From: Planctomycetota bacterium
GTDB lineage: Bacteria > Planctomycetota > UBA1135 > UBA2386
DNA length: 64,000 nucleotides
Direction: 5' to 3'
Assembly: GCA_020638655.1 (NCBI GenBank)
Contig: JACKIC010000011.1
Coordinates: 1 to 64,000 of the forward strand
Positions 28,799-37,099 of the stretch are shown piece after piece (position 1 is the stretch's first letter; each line of letters begins with the position of its first letter). Both the position numbers and the translations under genes were made by a program. Below the pieces are notes generated by a model, which did no database searches, was not told the origin of the DNA, and saw nothing but the letters and a program-made list of their open reading frames with translations.

Positions 28799-29410
28799 AT
28801 GTTCACGGGTCTCGTCCAGGCGGTCGGCAAGGTTACCGCGGTCCAGCCGGTCGGCGCCGAGCGGCGCCTGCAGGTCGATCTCGCCGGGCTCCCTGGGCCC
28901 GGTGCCGACGGCGCGTTCCGGATCGGCGACTCGATCGCGCTGTCGGGGGTCTGCTGCACCGTCGTCGAACTGGCGGCGGGGCGGGCCTCCTTCCACCTCA
29001 GCGAGGAGACCCTGGCCCGGACCTGGCTCGGCCGGGTCGCCGTCGGCGACCCCCTCAACCTCGAGGGTGCCCTGCGCGCCGGGGAGCCGCTGGGGGGGCA
29101 CATGGTCCAGGGGCACGTCGACGGCGTCGGCGCCGTGGTGGCCGCGATCGACCCCGAGGCCGGCGGGGAGCTCGCCGTGACCGTTCCGCCGGAGCTGCAG
29201 AGATACTGTGTCGAGAAGGGCTCGATCACCCTCGACGGCGTGTCCCTGACCATCGCCGGCCCGCCCGCCGCCAGCGTGCGCATCGCGGTCATCCCGCACA
29301 CCGCGCAGGTGACCACCCTGGGGCGCAAGCGGGTCGGGGACCCGGTGCACGTCGAGGTCGACGTGCTCGCCAAGTACGTCGAGCGCCTGCTCGCCGCCCG
29401 CGGGCTGTAG
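28799..29410 (+). CDS. ribE: Riboflavin synthase alpha chain
   Basis: The 203-residue enzyme dismutates two 6,7-dimethyl-8-ribityllumazine molecules to riboflavin. It consists of two similar lumazine-binding barrels: MFTGLVQAVGKV with SIALSGVCCTV in the first, and LGGHMVQGHVDGVG with SITLDGVSLTI in the second. Length is typical. No other rib gene is adjacent and no FMN riboswitch is visible upstream. A TAGCCT box ends six bases before the ATG without a Shine-Dalgarno, so the message may be leaderless. The gene ends 8 bases before a very large palindrome that separates it from the convergent lipid-transport operon. Confidence 0.97.
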   Translation: MFTGLVQAVGKVTAVQPVGAERRLQVDLAGLPGPGADGAFRIGDSIALSGVCCTVVELAAGRASFHLSEETLARTWLGRVAVGDPLNLEGALRAGEPLGGHMVQGHVDGVGAVVAAIDPEAGGELAVTVPPELQRYCVEKGSITLDGVSLTIAGPPAASVRIAVIPHTAQVTTLGRKRVGDPVHVEVDVLAKYVERLLAARGL

Positions 29411-29418
29411 GGGCGAGG

Positions 29419-29495
29419 GTACGGTACCGGGTACAAACCACACACGGGCTACCGCGGAGCGGTAGCCCGTGTGTGGTTTGTACCGGGTACCGTAC
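29419..29495. terminator. 77-base near-perfect palindrome between convergent genes
   Basis: The arms 29419-29455 and 29459-29495 are reverse complements over 37 bases with one mismatch (G29429 facing G29485), around a GGA loop. It fills the gap between ribE and the S51 peptidase gene, which converge. A bidirectional terminator is the simplest reading, but the stem is far longer than typical terminators (usually 7-15 bp) and carries no T-run. Confidence 0.6.
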
Positions 29496-29504
29496 GCACA
29501 GCTG

Positions 29505-31079
29505 TCAGCGCACCTGGCGGTCGGCGAAGGACCAGCGCTGGCCCGGCTCCAGCCACGCGGGCGCTGCGGCGTTCGGGGCGAACACGGCGACCTTGCTGGC
29601 GCCGACGACCTCGAGGGTCGTGCCGCTGACGATCGCGGCGGTGCCTTCGTCGATGCCCAGGCAGGTCAGCTGGGGCAGTCGGCGGTGCAGGGCGGTGAGG
29701 TCGCCGACGCGGTCGCGGGCGAGGAAGTGCTGGTCGATGGCGCAGCCGGGCAGGAAGGCGAAGCCGCGGTCGTAACCCTCGCACCACATGTCGGTGTTGC
29801 CCAGCGGGTTGCCGCGCACCAGGAACCCGCCCTGGATGGTGGCGCCCGCGGAGCTGCCGCCGATCACGCCGCCGCGCTCCAGCACGGCGCGGAACTTCGC
29901 GACCGCGGCGGTGCCGTCGAACGCGTCGCAGAGGCGCCATTGGCGGCCGCCGCCGAACCAGACGGCGGTGGCGTCGTCGAGCACGGCCAGCGCCTCGGCG
30001 GTGACCTCCCGCGGGTGGCTGCAGTCGAGCTCGCGGATCGCGGTGACGCCGGCGCCGCGCAGCAGCCGCGCGAACGGCTCGGGCGCGCGTCCTTCCCGGG
30101 GCATCGCGCCCGGCACGAGCACGACCTTGGCGTGCTCGCCGCCGGCGAGCGCGACGAAGCGCTGCACGATGGCCGGCGGCACGCGCCCGCCGCCGACGAT
30201 GACGAGCGCGCCATGTTCGACCTCGGGGGTCGGTAGCGCGGCGGGTGGCCAGGGTTCGCCGGCGCGGTCGCGCGCGGCGCGCTGCCAGGTGACGAGGTCG
30301 GCGCGGTCGCCGGCCTGCAGTTCGACGATGCGTTGTTCGCGGCCGGCGCCCGCGGCGAGCACGAGCAGCGCCTTGCTGCGGCCGTGCACGCGCAGGTCGC
30401 GACCACAGATCTCGACCGCGGTGCCCTCGTCGATGCCCAGGCCGAAGTGGCCGGGGCGCGCGGCCAGCGCCAGCAGCAGCCGGGGCAGGCGTTCGCGCAC
30501 CAGGAAGTGCTGGTCGGCGATCGCGCCGGGCACGAAGTCGAAGCCGTCGGCGATCACGGGCGGGTCCATGCCCTCCTGGATCATCGGCCGGGTCTGGATC
30601 GCGGTGCCCGCCGAGGTGCCGCCGACGACGCCGCCGCGCGCCAGCAGCGCGTTCAGCTCGCGCTCGACGCGGGTGCCGAGGTAGGCCTTGGCGAGGAGCT
30701 CCTGCGCGCCACCGCCGAGCCAGACGCCCGTGGCCGCGCGCAGCGGCGCGCAGAAGGCCTCGTCGTCGGCGACGGCGCGGTCGCGCGTGTGCAGCAGTTC
30801 GAAGTGCACGCCCGGGTGGTCCTCGCGCCAGGTGGCCAGCGTCTTGTCGCGGCCGGCTTCGGTGTCGGCGCTGCTCGACGCGGTCGGGATCAGCACGATG
30901 CGCGCCTCGGTGCCGCCGCACAGCGAAAGGAAGCGTTCGTAGACGGCAGCGGGGGCCTTGCCGCCGCCGACCAGGAACCGCGTGCCGGGCAGCCCGGCGG
31001 GGTCGATCGGTGCCTGCGCGGTCGCCATCGTCGCCATCGTCGCCAGCGCGCACGCGACCCACGAGCCGCGGCCCGCCAT
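29505..31079 (-). CDS. Secreted tandem S51/cyanophycinase-like peptidase
   Basis: The 524-residue product has a signal peptide with a short internal repeat (ALATMATMATAQA) and two copies of one peptidase S51-type domain, about 30-270 and 275-524. Each has a glycine-rich opening (FLVGGGKAP, VIVGGGRVP), a nucleophile-elbow serine (GGTSAGTAI, GGSSAGATI) and an acidic LGIDEGTA motif near the end of the domain, as in cyanophycinase and related dipeptidases. Both serines are kept, so both domains may be active; the substrate is unknown. The ATG shares one base with the mlaD stop (TGATG). It is the last gene of the lipid-transport operon; why a peptidase sits there is unclear. Confidence 0.85.
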   Translation of the reverse strand: MAGRGSWVACALATMATMATAQAPIDPAGLPGTRFLVGGGKAPAAVYERFLSLCGGTEARIVLIPTASSSADTEAGRDKTLATWREDHPGVHFELLHTRDRAVADDEAFCAPLRAATGVWLGGGAQELLAKAYLGTRVERELNALLARGGVVGGTSAGTAIQTRPMIQEGMDPPVIADGFDFVPGAIADQHFLVRERLPRLLLALAARPGHFGLGIDEGTAVEICGRDLRVHGRSKALLVLAAGAGREQRIVELQAGDRADLVTWQRAARDRAGEPWPPAALPTPEVEHGALVIVGGGRVPPAIVQRFVALAGGEHAKVVLVPGAMPREGRAPEPFARLLRGAGVTAIRELDCSHPREVTAEALAVLDDATAVWFGGGRQWRLCDAFDGTAAVAKFRAVLERGGVIGGSSAGATIQGGFLVRGNPLGNTDMWCEGYDRGFAFLPGCAIDQHFLARDRVGDLTALHRRLPQLTCLGIDEGTAAIVSGTTLEVVGASKVAVFAPNAAAPAWLEPGQRWSFADRQVR

Positions 31080-32245
31080 CAGAACGTCCCCAGCAGGACC
31101 TGCACGAAGTTGGAGATCGGCGCCGCCTCGCGGGCGTCCTCGAGCGCGCGCGAGACCTGCGTGAAGATGCGGCGCAGGCGGATGCCGACGTCCTTGTCGT
31201 TGATCAACACGCCGAGCGCACCCTCGCCGCGGCGCAGGCTGTCGGTGACGTCGCGCACGTTGGCGAGCGCGACGCGCACGTTCTCGGCGGTCGCCGGATC
31301 GCTGGTCAGCGCGCCGACCACGCCCGCGTTCGGGTCGTTGGCCTTCTGCAGCAGGGTGTCGAGGCTGGCCAGCGAGTCGGCGAGGTGCTGGGCCATGACC
31401 TTGTCGGTGAACAGCTTGCCGACCGTGCCGTCGCCGGCGCGGGCCTGCGCGGTCAGCGCGGCGATGTCGGCGACGATCGCGCGCAGGTTGGTCGCCGTGG
31501 CCTGGTCGTTGAGCAGCATGCCGATGGTGCCCTCGCTGCGCGTCAGCGCCTCGCTCGCCTGCGCCAGGTTGTCGATCAGGAACTGCACACGCTCGCCCAT
31601 CGCGGTGTCCATCGCCAGGCGGCCCATCGGGCTGCGCCCGCCCTGGATCGCCTCGAAGATCTTGTCGAGCCGCTGCACCGTGAGCAGGATCTCGTCGTGC
31701 AGCACGCGGCTCTGCGTCAGCTGGCCGACCGTCGATTCCTTGTCGTTCATGTGGTCGAAGAAGGTGCGGATCGACGCCAGCGTCGAGTTGAGCGACTCGC
31801 CGAGTTCGCCCTGGCCGTCGGCGATGTCGCCGATGCGCTCGAACGCGCCCTTCTCGGCCTTGCCGCGCAGCTCGGTGTTGGGCGGCAGCGGCGCGCCGCG
31901 GCCGGGGTCGATGTAGATCTGCTTGCCGCCGAGCACGCCGGCGTCGCGCACCTCGATCAGCATCGCGCTGGTCAGCGGGATCTTCTCGCGCAGCAGCAGC
32001 TGCATGCGCACGGGGTTCTCGGTGCGCTCGTAGACGACGTCGATCGCGCCGACCTTGCCGACCTTCTTGCCGAGTACCATCACGTTGGTGCCGACGTCGG
32101 CGCTGCCGGCCTCGGGGAAGTAGACCTCGAGCGGCGGCACCGCGCCGAGCGACAGGTCGGTGAGGTTGACGGTCGCCCACAGCAGGAAGCCGAGCGTGCC
32201 GAAGAAGACGAGGCCCAGCAGGGTGTCGCGGCGGATGCGTTCCAT
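31079..32245 (-). CDS. mlaD: MlaD/MCE-family lipid-transport substrate-binding protein
   Basis: The 388-residue protein has an N-terminal anchor helix (LLGLVFFGTLGFLLWATV) and one MCE domain (about 35-130: LEVYFPEAGSADVGTNVMVLGKKVGKV and VLGGKQIYIDPG). The long helical C-terminus (to 388) is expected to extend through the periplasm as in MCE needle or barrel assemblies. It works with the MlaE permease and MlaF ATPase to move phospholipids between membranes. ATG at 32245 is chosen because it directly precedes the anchor; an in-frame TTG at 32293 lies inside the tandem repeat. The Shine-Dalgarno is weak. It is 106 bases downstream of mlaF, a gap filled by 14-bp repeats. Confidence 0.93.
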   Translation of the reverse strand: MERIRRDTLLGLVFFGTLGFLLWATVNLTDLSLGAVPPLEVYFPEAGSADVGTNVMVLGKKVGKVGAIDVVYERTENPVRMQLLLREKIPLTSAMLIEVRDAGVLGGKQIYIDPGRGAPLPPNTELRGKAEKGAFERIGDIADGQGELGESLNSTLASIRTFFDHMNDKESTVGQLTQSRVLHDEILLTVQRLDKIFEAIQGGRSPMGRLAMDTAMGERVQFLIDNLAQASEALTRSEGTIGMLLNDQATATNLRAIVADIAALTAQARAGDGTVGKLFTDKVMAQHLADSLASLDTLLQKANDPNAGVVGALTSDPATAENVRVALANVRDVTDSLRRGEGALGVLINDKDVGIRLRRIFTQVSRALEDAREAAPISNFVQVLLGTF

Positions 32246-32281
32246 GGGATTCTGCGTGCGTTCGGGTTCGGTCGGAGCGTC

Positions 32282-32361
32282 CAGTCTGAGCAATTCAGTC
32301 TGAGCAATTCAGTCTGAACAATTCAGTCGGTGCGATTCAGTCGGAGACAGTTCAGTCGGAG
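32282..32361 (-). repeat. 14-bp tandem repeat copying the end of mlaF
   Basis: Five to six units follow each other: 32353-32361 (coding end of mlaF), 32338-32352, 32324-32337, 32310-32323, 32296-32309 and 32282-32295. On the minus strand nearly every unit ends GACTGA, identical to the last sense codon plus the TGA stop. Because the units are 14 or 15 bases, the copied TGAs fall in all three frames. Confidence 0.9.
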
Positions 32362-33080
32362 CCCTCGCCCAGGAAGTCCCGGGCGAGCGGGTTGTCGCTG
32401 TGCACGAGTTCGTCGACGGTGCCCTCGATGCCGAGCCGGCCGTCCTGCAGGATGCCGATGCGGTCGGCGCAGTGCGTGGCGCAGGCTCGCGAGTGCGTGA
32501 CGATCAGGCCGGTGACGTGCAGGGTGTCGCGCACGTCGACGATCAGCTCGTGGATCTCGCGGCTGATGATCGGGTCGAGGCCGGCATTGGGCTCGTCGTA
32601 GAGCACGTATTCCGGCTTGGTGACGAGGGCGCGGGCCAGGCCGCAGCGCAGCTTCATGCCGCCCGAGATGTCCGGCGGGAACTGCTTCGCCGCCTGGTCC
32701 ATGTGCACGAGGCGCAGCATCTCGTGCACGCGGTCGTCGATCTCGTCCCTGGGCAGCATGCCGTGCTCACGCAGGGGCAGGGCGACGTTCTCGGCGACCG
32801 ACAGCCAGTTGATCAGCGCGCCGTTCTGGAACAGGTAGCCCATGCGCTTGCGCAGCTCCATCAGCTGGTGGTGGTTCATCGCCGGCACCTCCTGGCCGTC
32901 GACGCGCACCGAGCCGCGGTCGGGCTGCAGGATGCCGATGATGTGCCGCAGCGTGACGCTCTTGCCGGTGCCCGACGGCCCCATCAACACGAAGTTGAGG
33001 CCCTTGGGCACGGTGAGCGTCAGCCCGCGCAGGATCTCGCGCTTGCCGAAGGCCTTGTAGACGTCGTGCAGCTCGATCAT
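32352..33080 (-). CDS. mlaF: ABC transporter ATPase MlaF
   Basis: The 242-residue cytoplasmic ATPase drives the MlaE permease. Walker A is GPSGTGKSVTL (about 33-43), the Q-loop FQNGAL, the signature ISGGMKLRCGLARAL and Walker B YVLYDEPNAGLDP, followed by the switch histidine in IVTHSR. SGGM with a following K/R pattern and DEPNAGLDP are typical of the Mla/Ttg2A subfamily. The ATG shares one base with the mlaE stop (TGATG). The stop codon lies in the first copy of the tandem repeat that fills the gap to mlaD. Confidence 0.96.
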   Translation of the reverse strand: MIELHDVYKAFGKREILRGLTLTVPKGLNFVLMGPSGTGKSVTLRHIIGILQPDRGSVRVDGQEVPAMNHHQLMELRKRMGYLFQNGALINWLSVAENVALPLREHGMLPRDEIDDRVHEMLRLVHMDQAAKQFPPDISGGMKLRCGLARALVTKPEYVLYDEPNAGLDPIISREIHELIVDVRDTLHVTGLIVTHSRACATHCADRIGILQDGRLGIEGTVDELVHSDNPLARDFLGEGSD

Positions 33081-33874
33081 CAGGCCAGGAAGTAGAAGAA
33101 CCAGGTGATCACGAAGCCGAAGATGATGATCAGGATCACCGAGTTGCGCACCGCGGCCTGCACCGCGAGACCGACGCCCAGCGCGCCGCCCGACGCGCGC
33201 AGGCCGGCCGCGCAGCTGACCGCCGCGATCGTGGTGCCGAACACCAGCGACTTGAACAGGCCCGCGTAGATCTCCTTTGGCAGCAGCGTGCCCGACGTCG
33301 TCAAGGCCTCGCGTGCGCTGATCCAGAACAGGTCGCGGCTGACGCCGAGGTTCTGCTCCGCGACGATGCTGCCGCCGTAGATGCCGACCAGATTGGACAG
33401 CACCGTCAGGGTCGGGCACATCAGCGCCAGGGCCAGCACGCGCGGCATCACCAGGTAGTCGATCGGATCCACCGACATCACCTCGAGCGCGGTGACCTCG
33501 TCGCTGACCTTCATCGTGCCGAGCTCGGCGGCCATCGACGAACCGACCGTGGCGGCCAGGATCACGCCGGTGATGAAGGGGCCCATCTCGCGGCACATCG
33601 ACAGGGCCGTGATCGTGCCGAGCACCGCGGTGTCGCCGAAGCGGCGCAGCTCGATGCCGGTCTGCAGCGCCAGGATCGCGCCCGCGAACGCGGCGACGAC
33701 CAGGGTCACGGGCAGCGAGCGCACGCCCGCGTTGAACGCCATGTCGAGCGAGAAGCGCCAGCGCCGCGGCAGGCGCCGCAGCGCCACGAGGGAGCGCAGC
33801 AGCAGGTCGCAGACGTAGCCGGCGCCGTCGGCGCGTTCGCGCACCACGCGGCCGACCGCGGTGACGATGTTCAT
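33080..33874 (-). CDS. mlaE: MlaE-family lipid-transport permease
   Basis: The 264-residue inner-membrane permease pairs with MlaF and MlaD. Family marks are the amphipathic N-terminus, the helix LPVTLVVAAFAGAILALQTGIELRRFG, the coupling segment ELGTMKVSDEVTALEVM and MSVDPIDYLVMPRVLALALMCPTLT. Five to six membrane helices are expected. Its ATG overlaps the stop of the upstream WP-repeat gene as ATGA and its stop overlaps the mlaF ATG, so four genes are translationally linked. MlaA, MlaB and MlaC partners are not adjacent. Confidence 0.96.
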   Translation of the reverse strand: MNIVTAVGRVVRERADGAGYVCDLLLRSLVALRRLPRRWRFSLDMAFNAGVRSLPVTLVVAAFAGAILALQTGIELRRFGDTAVLGTITALSMCREMGPFITGVILAATVGSSMAAELGTMKVSDEVTALEVMSVDPIDYLVMPRVLALALMCPTLTVLSNLVGIYGGSIVAEQNLGVSRDLFWISAREALTTSGTLLPKEIYAGLFKSLVFGTTIAAVSCAAGLRASGGALGVGLAVQAAVRNSVILIIIFGFVITWFFYFLA

Positions 33875-35364
33875 CGCGGCGCCTCCTCGGTGGTCGGAGT
33901 GGGGGTGGCCGGCGCGTCACCGCCGCCCAGGGAGATCGGCAGCAGGCCGAACAGGCGCAGCGTGCGCTGCCCGGTGCGGTCGCGTTCGTAGCTGCCCAGG
34001 AAGGGCACGCTCGCGGTGGTCTCGCCGTGCCGTTCGCGCGAGGTGAACAGGCGGCCGGCGACGTCGACGGCGCGGTCGTCGGCGGCGCGCTGGCGGGTCG
34101 TGAACACCTCCCACAAGAAGCCGTACATCTCGGCCATGCCGTCGGCGTTGCCGTTGCGCCACGGCAGCGGCGACAGCAGCGAGAAGTCGCCGCCGACGCG
34201 GTTGCCGTCGGCGTCGCGCTGCACGGTGCGGTGGAACAGCGGCCAGATCTTGAGGAAGTCCTCGGTCGAGCCGTCCTTGCCCTCGTTGCCGATGTGCCAG
34301 AAGAACGGCAGCACCCACTGCTGCTTGCTGGTGCCGTCGGGGTCGTCGTACTCGCGCCACCAGATCAGCGGCCACAGGAACGACCAGGCGCGCTGGTCGT
34401 CGCTCTGCACGCGCCCCGCGAACGGCCAGAACCAGTACTGCGTCATGTGGTCCTGGGCGCGGTTCCAGTAGTAGTGGAAGAACGGCCACAGGATCGTCAG
34501 CCGGGTGAAGTGGTCGGTCTTCCAGGCGTACTGGAACAGCGGCCACAGGGCCATCCAGCCGCCCGCCGAGCGGCCGGTGCGCCAGCCGACCAGCGGCCAG
34601 ATCCAGACGCTGTGCACGGGGTCCTCGAAGTCGAGGTTCTCGTCGCTCCAGGCGAAGAACGGCCACAGCGCGAAGCGGCGGTCGTGCTGGCCGGGCTCGA
34701 TGTCGTGGCCGTAGAAGGGCAGGATCCGGAACCACTGGTGGCCGTTCTCGGCGCACGAACTCCAGCCGATCAGCGGCCACAGCAAGAGGCGGTGGCGGTG
34801 GCCCTCCTTGTCGACCTGCACGAACAGCGGGAACAGCACCGTGCGGAAGCGGTCGTAGGACAGGAACTGCGGGATGTCGGCGTAGAAGGGCAGCACCGCC
34901 AGGTAGTTCTCGCGGCCGTCGGCGCTGGCGCCGCCCCAGACGAACGGGAACAGCGCGTACCAGTCGACGTCGCGCAACCCTTCCTCGTTGAGGCGCGAGC
35001 GCCAGCTCCACAGGGGGAACAGGCGACTCTTGCTCTCCTGCCGGTCCGAACGCACCTGCCCCAGGGGCCACAGGAACTGGTGCTCGACGGCGCCTTCGTC
35101 CGGGGCGCCGGCGAACGCGGGCTCGGCCTCGGACGTGGGCTCGGTGACCCGGCGCCAAAGCGGCCGGATGCGGAAGTCGTCTCCGCCCTCGGCCGTGCGC
35201 TCGTAGTGCACGATCGGCCACAGGAAGTCGTACTCGAGCACCTCCCCGTTCTCGTCGAGCCGGTGGAACCAGAGCGGCGCGAGGTTGAGCTCACGCGGCA
35301 TCAAGCTGCAGCTCGCGCAGTTCGCCGCGAGGAGGCAGACCAGCATGCGGCGCAAGACACCCAT
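33871..35364 (-). CDS. W-P-[LF]-F repeat lipoprotein in lipid-transport operon
   Basis: The 497-residue product begins with a hydrophobic stretch ending in cysteines (LVCLLAANCASC), so it is probably exported and perhaps lipidated. The body is a chain of about a dozen repeats of some 30-40 residues built on aromatic pairs: FLWPIVHY, LFPLWSW, LLWPLIGW, LWPFFAW, IWPLVGW, LWPLFQY, LWPFFHYYW, FWPFAG, LWPLIWW, LPFFWH, WPLFHR. Tryptophan content is very high. The repeated strand-turn pattern would suit a beta-propeller or an extended hydrophobic beta-groove. I do not recognise a characterised family. As first gene of the mlaE-mlaF-mlaD operon, overlapping mlaE by four bases, it may be a lipid-handling partner; that is inference. 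Confidence 0.8.
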   Translation of the reverse strand: MGVLRRMLVCLLAANCASCSLMPRELNLAPLWFHRLDENGEVLEYDFLWPIVHYERTAEGGDDFRIRPLWRRVTEPTSEAEPAFAGAPDEGAVEHQFLWPLGQVRSDRQESKSRLFPLWSWRSRLNEEGLRDVDWYALFPFVWGGASADGRENYLAVLPFYADIPQFLSYDRFRTVLFPLFVQVDKEGHRHRLLLWPLIGWSSCAENGHQWFRILPFYGHDIEPGQHDRRFALWPFFAWSDENLDFEDPVHSVWIWPLVGWRTGRSAGGWMALWPLFQYAWKTDHFTRLTILWPFFHYYWNRAQDHMTQYWFWPFAGRVQSDDQRAWSFLWPLIWWREYDDPDGTSKQQWVLPFFWHIGNEGKDGSTEDFLKIWPLFHRTVQRDADGNRVGGDFSLLSPLPWRNGNADGMAEMYGFLWEVFTTRQRAADDRAVDVAGRLFTSRERHGETTASVPFLGSYERDRTGQRTLRLFGLLPISLGGGDAPATPTPTTEEAPR

Positions 35365-35541
35365 CAGTGGCGCGGCAGGATAGCGGGGGATGGGGGTGCT
35401 CGCATGTGCGATTCCGGGACCGTCGACGACGCGCCCGCAGCGGCGCCGTCGCGCGGCGCCGCCCAGCGGCACCCGCGGCGCCGCGTTGCGACGTCGACGC
35501 GATCGTCGATCGCGCACTGGTGCGGCGCGCGCCGGCTGCGG

Positions 35542-35547
35542 TATACC
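35542..35547 (+). promoter_or_regulatory. Candidate -10 box for leaderless trpS mRNA
   Basis: TATACC ends seven bases before the trpS ATG in otherwise GC-rich DNA, with no Shine-Dalgarno between them and no clear -35. Transcription would begin at or within a base or two of the start codon. Confidence 0.45.
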
Positions 35548-35554
35548 CTTGCGC

Positions 35555-36541
35555 ATGTTCCGCACCATGTCCGGCATCCAGCCGACCGGGAACCTGCACA
35601 TCGGCAACTACCTCGGCGCCCTGGTCAACTGGGTCGAACTGCAGAAGCAGTACGAGGCCTTCTTCTGCGTCGTCGATCTGCACGCGCTGACCCAGCGCCC
35701 CGCGCCCGAGACCCTGCGCGCCGCGGTGCGCGAGGTCGCGCTCGGCATCCTCGCCAGCGGCGTCGACCCCGAGCAGGCCACGCTGTTCGTGCAGTCCGAG
35801 GTGCCGCAGCACGCCGAGCTGACCTGGATCATGACCTGCCTGACGCCGCTCGGCGACCTGAACCGCATGACGCAGTTCAAGGACAAGAGCTCGGCGCAGC
35901 CCGAGAACATCAACGCCGGCCTGTTCACCTATCCGATCCTGCAGACCGCCGACATCGTGCTCTACCGGGCCGAGCGCGTGCCGGTCGGCGAGGACCAGGA
36001 GCAGCACCTCGAGTTGGCCCGCGAGACCGTGCGCCGCTTCAACCACGTCTACGGCGAGACCTTCCCCGAGCCGCAGGTCGTGCGCAGCAAGGCGCCGCGG
36101 GTCATGGGCCTGGACGGCGAGAGCAAGATGTCGAAGTCGCGCAACAACGAGATCGGCCTGTTCGAGCCGGCCGACGTGACCATGCAGAAGCTGCGCGGCG
36201 CCAAGACCGACCCGGCGCGCCTGCGCAAGACCGATCCCGGCAACCCCCAGGTCTGCAACATCTTCAGCTACCACGGTTTCTTCACGAGCGAGGCGCAGCG
36301 GGCCGAGATCGACGCCGGTTGTCGGTCGGCGCAGCTGGGCTGCGTCGACTGCAAGAAGATGCTCGCGGCGAACCTCGAGGCCGTGAAGGGCCCGATCCGC
36401 GAGCGCGCCGAGGACCTGCGCCAGCACCCGGCGCGGCTCGACGAGATCCTCGCGGCCGGCGCGGCCAAGGCGCGCGCCGCCGCGGAGGAGACCATGGTGA
36501 TGGTGCGGGAGCGCGTCGGTCTGCGCGCGCCGCGCAGCTGA
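35555..36541 (+). CDS. trpS: Tryptophanyl-tRNA synthetase
   Basis: The 328-residue class Ic enzyme charges tRNA-Trp. The HIGH-like motif is PTGNLHIGNYLGAL and the KMSKS motif is intact (GESKMSKSRNN); the PVGEDQEQHLELARE segment is also characteristic. Length is usual for the bacterial type. ATG at 35555 is used because FRTMSGIQPTGNLH follows directly; the downstream ATG of MSGIQPTG at 35567 is equally close to the family start. It is divergent from the lipid-transport operon (190 bases between starts) and followed by two lipoprotein genes on the same strand. Confidence 0.97.
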   Translation: MFRTMSGIQPTGNLHIGNYLGALVNWVELQKQYEAFFCVVDLHALTQRPAPETLRAAVREVALGILASGVDPEQATLFVQSEVPQHAELTWIMTCLTPLGDLNRMTQFKDKSSAQPENINAGLFTYPILQTADIVLYRAERVPVGEDQEQHLELARETVRRFNHVYGETFPEPQVVRSKAPRVMGLDGESKMSKSRNNEIGLFEPADVTMQKLRGAKTDPARLRKTDPGNPQVCNIFSYHGFFTSEAQRAEIDAGCRSAQLGCVDCKKMLAANLEAVKGPIRERAEDLRQHPARLDEILAAGAAKARAAAEETMVMVRERVGLRAPRS

Positions 36542-36577
36542 GTTCCGAGAGGCGATCGTCAACAAGAGGTGAATGCG

Positions 36578-37099
36578 ATGCGAGCAGCGGTGACCTTGAT
36601 CGGCGTGGCGGTCCTCGGCGCGGCCTGCGCCGGCACGCCGGCGACCCCCGAGCAGCGACGTCTCGCCGAGCAGCGCCTGCTCGGCCCGTTCCTCCGCGAC
36701 ACCCAGGTGGTGGCCAACGAGCTGGTGATCGAGATCACCCGCAACTTCCACGGCAACGTCGGGCAGCCCGCGGTCGACCAGACCGCGCACGAGTTCCGCA
36801 AGGAGCGCGGCGACGGCTACGTCGACACCATCTGGACGAACAAGCTCGGCGAGCTGCGCTCGGCGTTCGTCGTGACCATCGGCGAGGCCGCGCAGTTCAC
36901 GGAGAAGGGGCTGCAGCAGGGGCAGCAAACCCGCTTCAAGGTGCTCAACCAGGTGCGGCTGCGCGTCTACGAGGACGCGCGCGCGCTGACGCTCAACGCC
37001 CGGGCCAGCGGCCCGATCCTGCTGGTGCAGGAGGCTTCGGCCAAGCCGAGCGAAGTGGCCGTGTTCGAGATCGCCGACGGCGTGATGCGCAAGCAATGA
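36578..37099 (+). CDS. Predicted lipoprotein of unknown function
   Basis: The 173-residue product has a short signal with a lipobox (VAVLGAACAG, Cys near residue 17) and is likely a lipoprotein. The mature part begins with a helical, charged segment and continues as a beta-rich domain (RSAFVVTIGEAAQFT, TRFKVLNQVRLRVYED) with no motif I know. ATG at 36578 follows AAGAGG at eight bases; a GTG at 36569 is inside that site. The stop overlaps the next gene's ATG as ATGA, so the two lipoproteins are probably made together. Confidence 0.78.
   Translation: MRAAVTLIGVAVLGAACAGTPATPEQRRLAEQRLLGPFLRDTQVVANELVIEITRNFHGNVGQPAVDQTAHEFRKERGDGYVDTIWTNKLGELRSAFVVTIGEAAQFTEKGLQQGQQTRFKVLNQVRLRVYEDARALTLNARASGPILLVQEASAKPSEVAVFEIADGVMRKQ

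Noticed and set aside
32282..32361. Possible CRISPR array
   Set aside because: Units are 14-15 bp, directly adjacent with no spacers, and no cas gene is near; the same holds for the arrays at 48121 and 60147.
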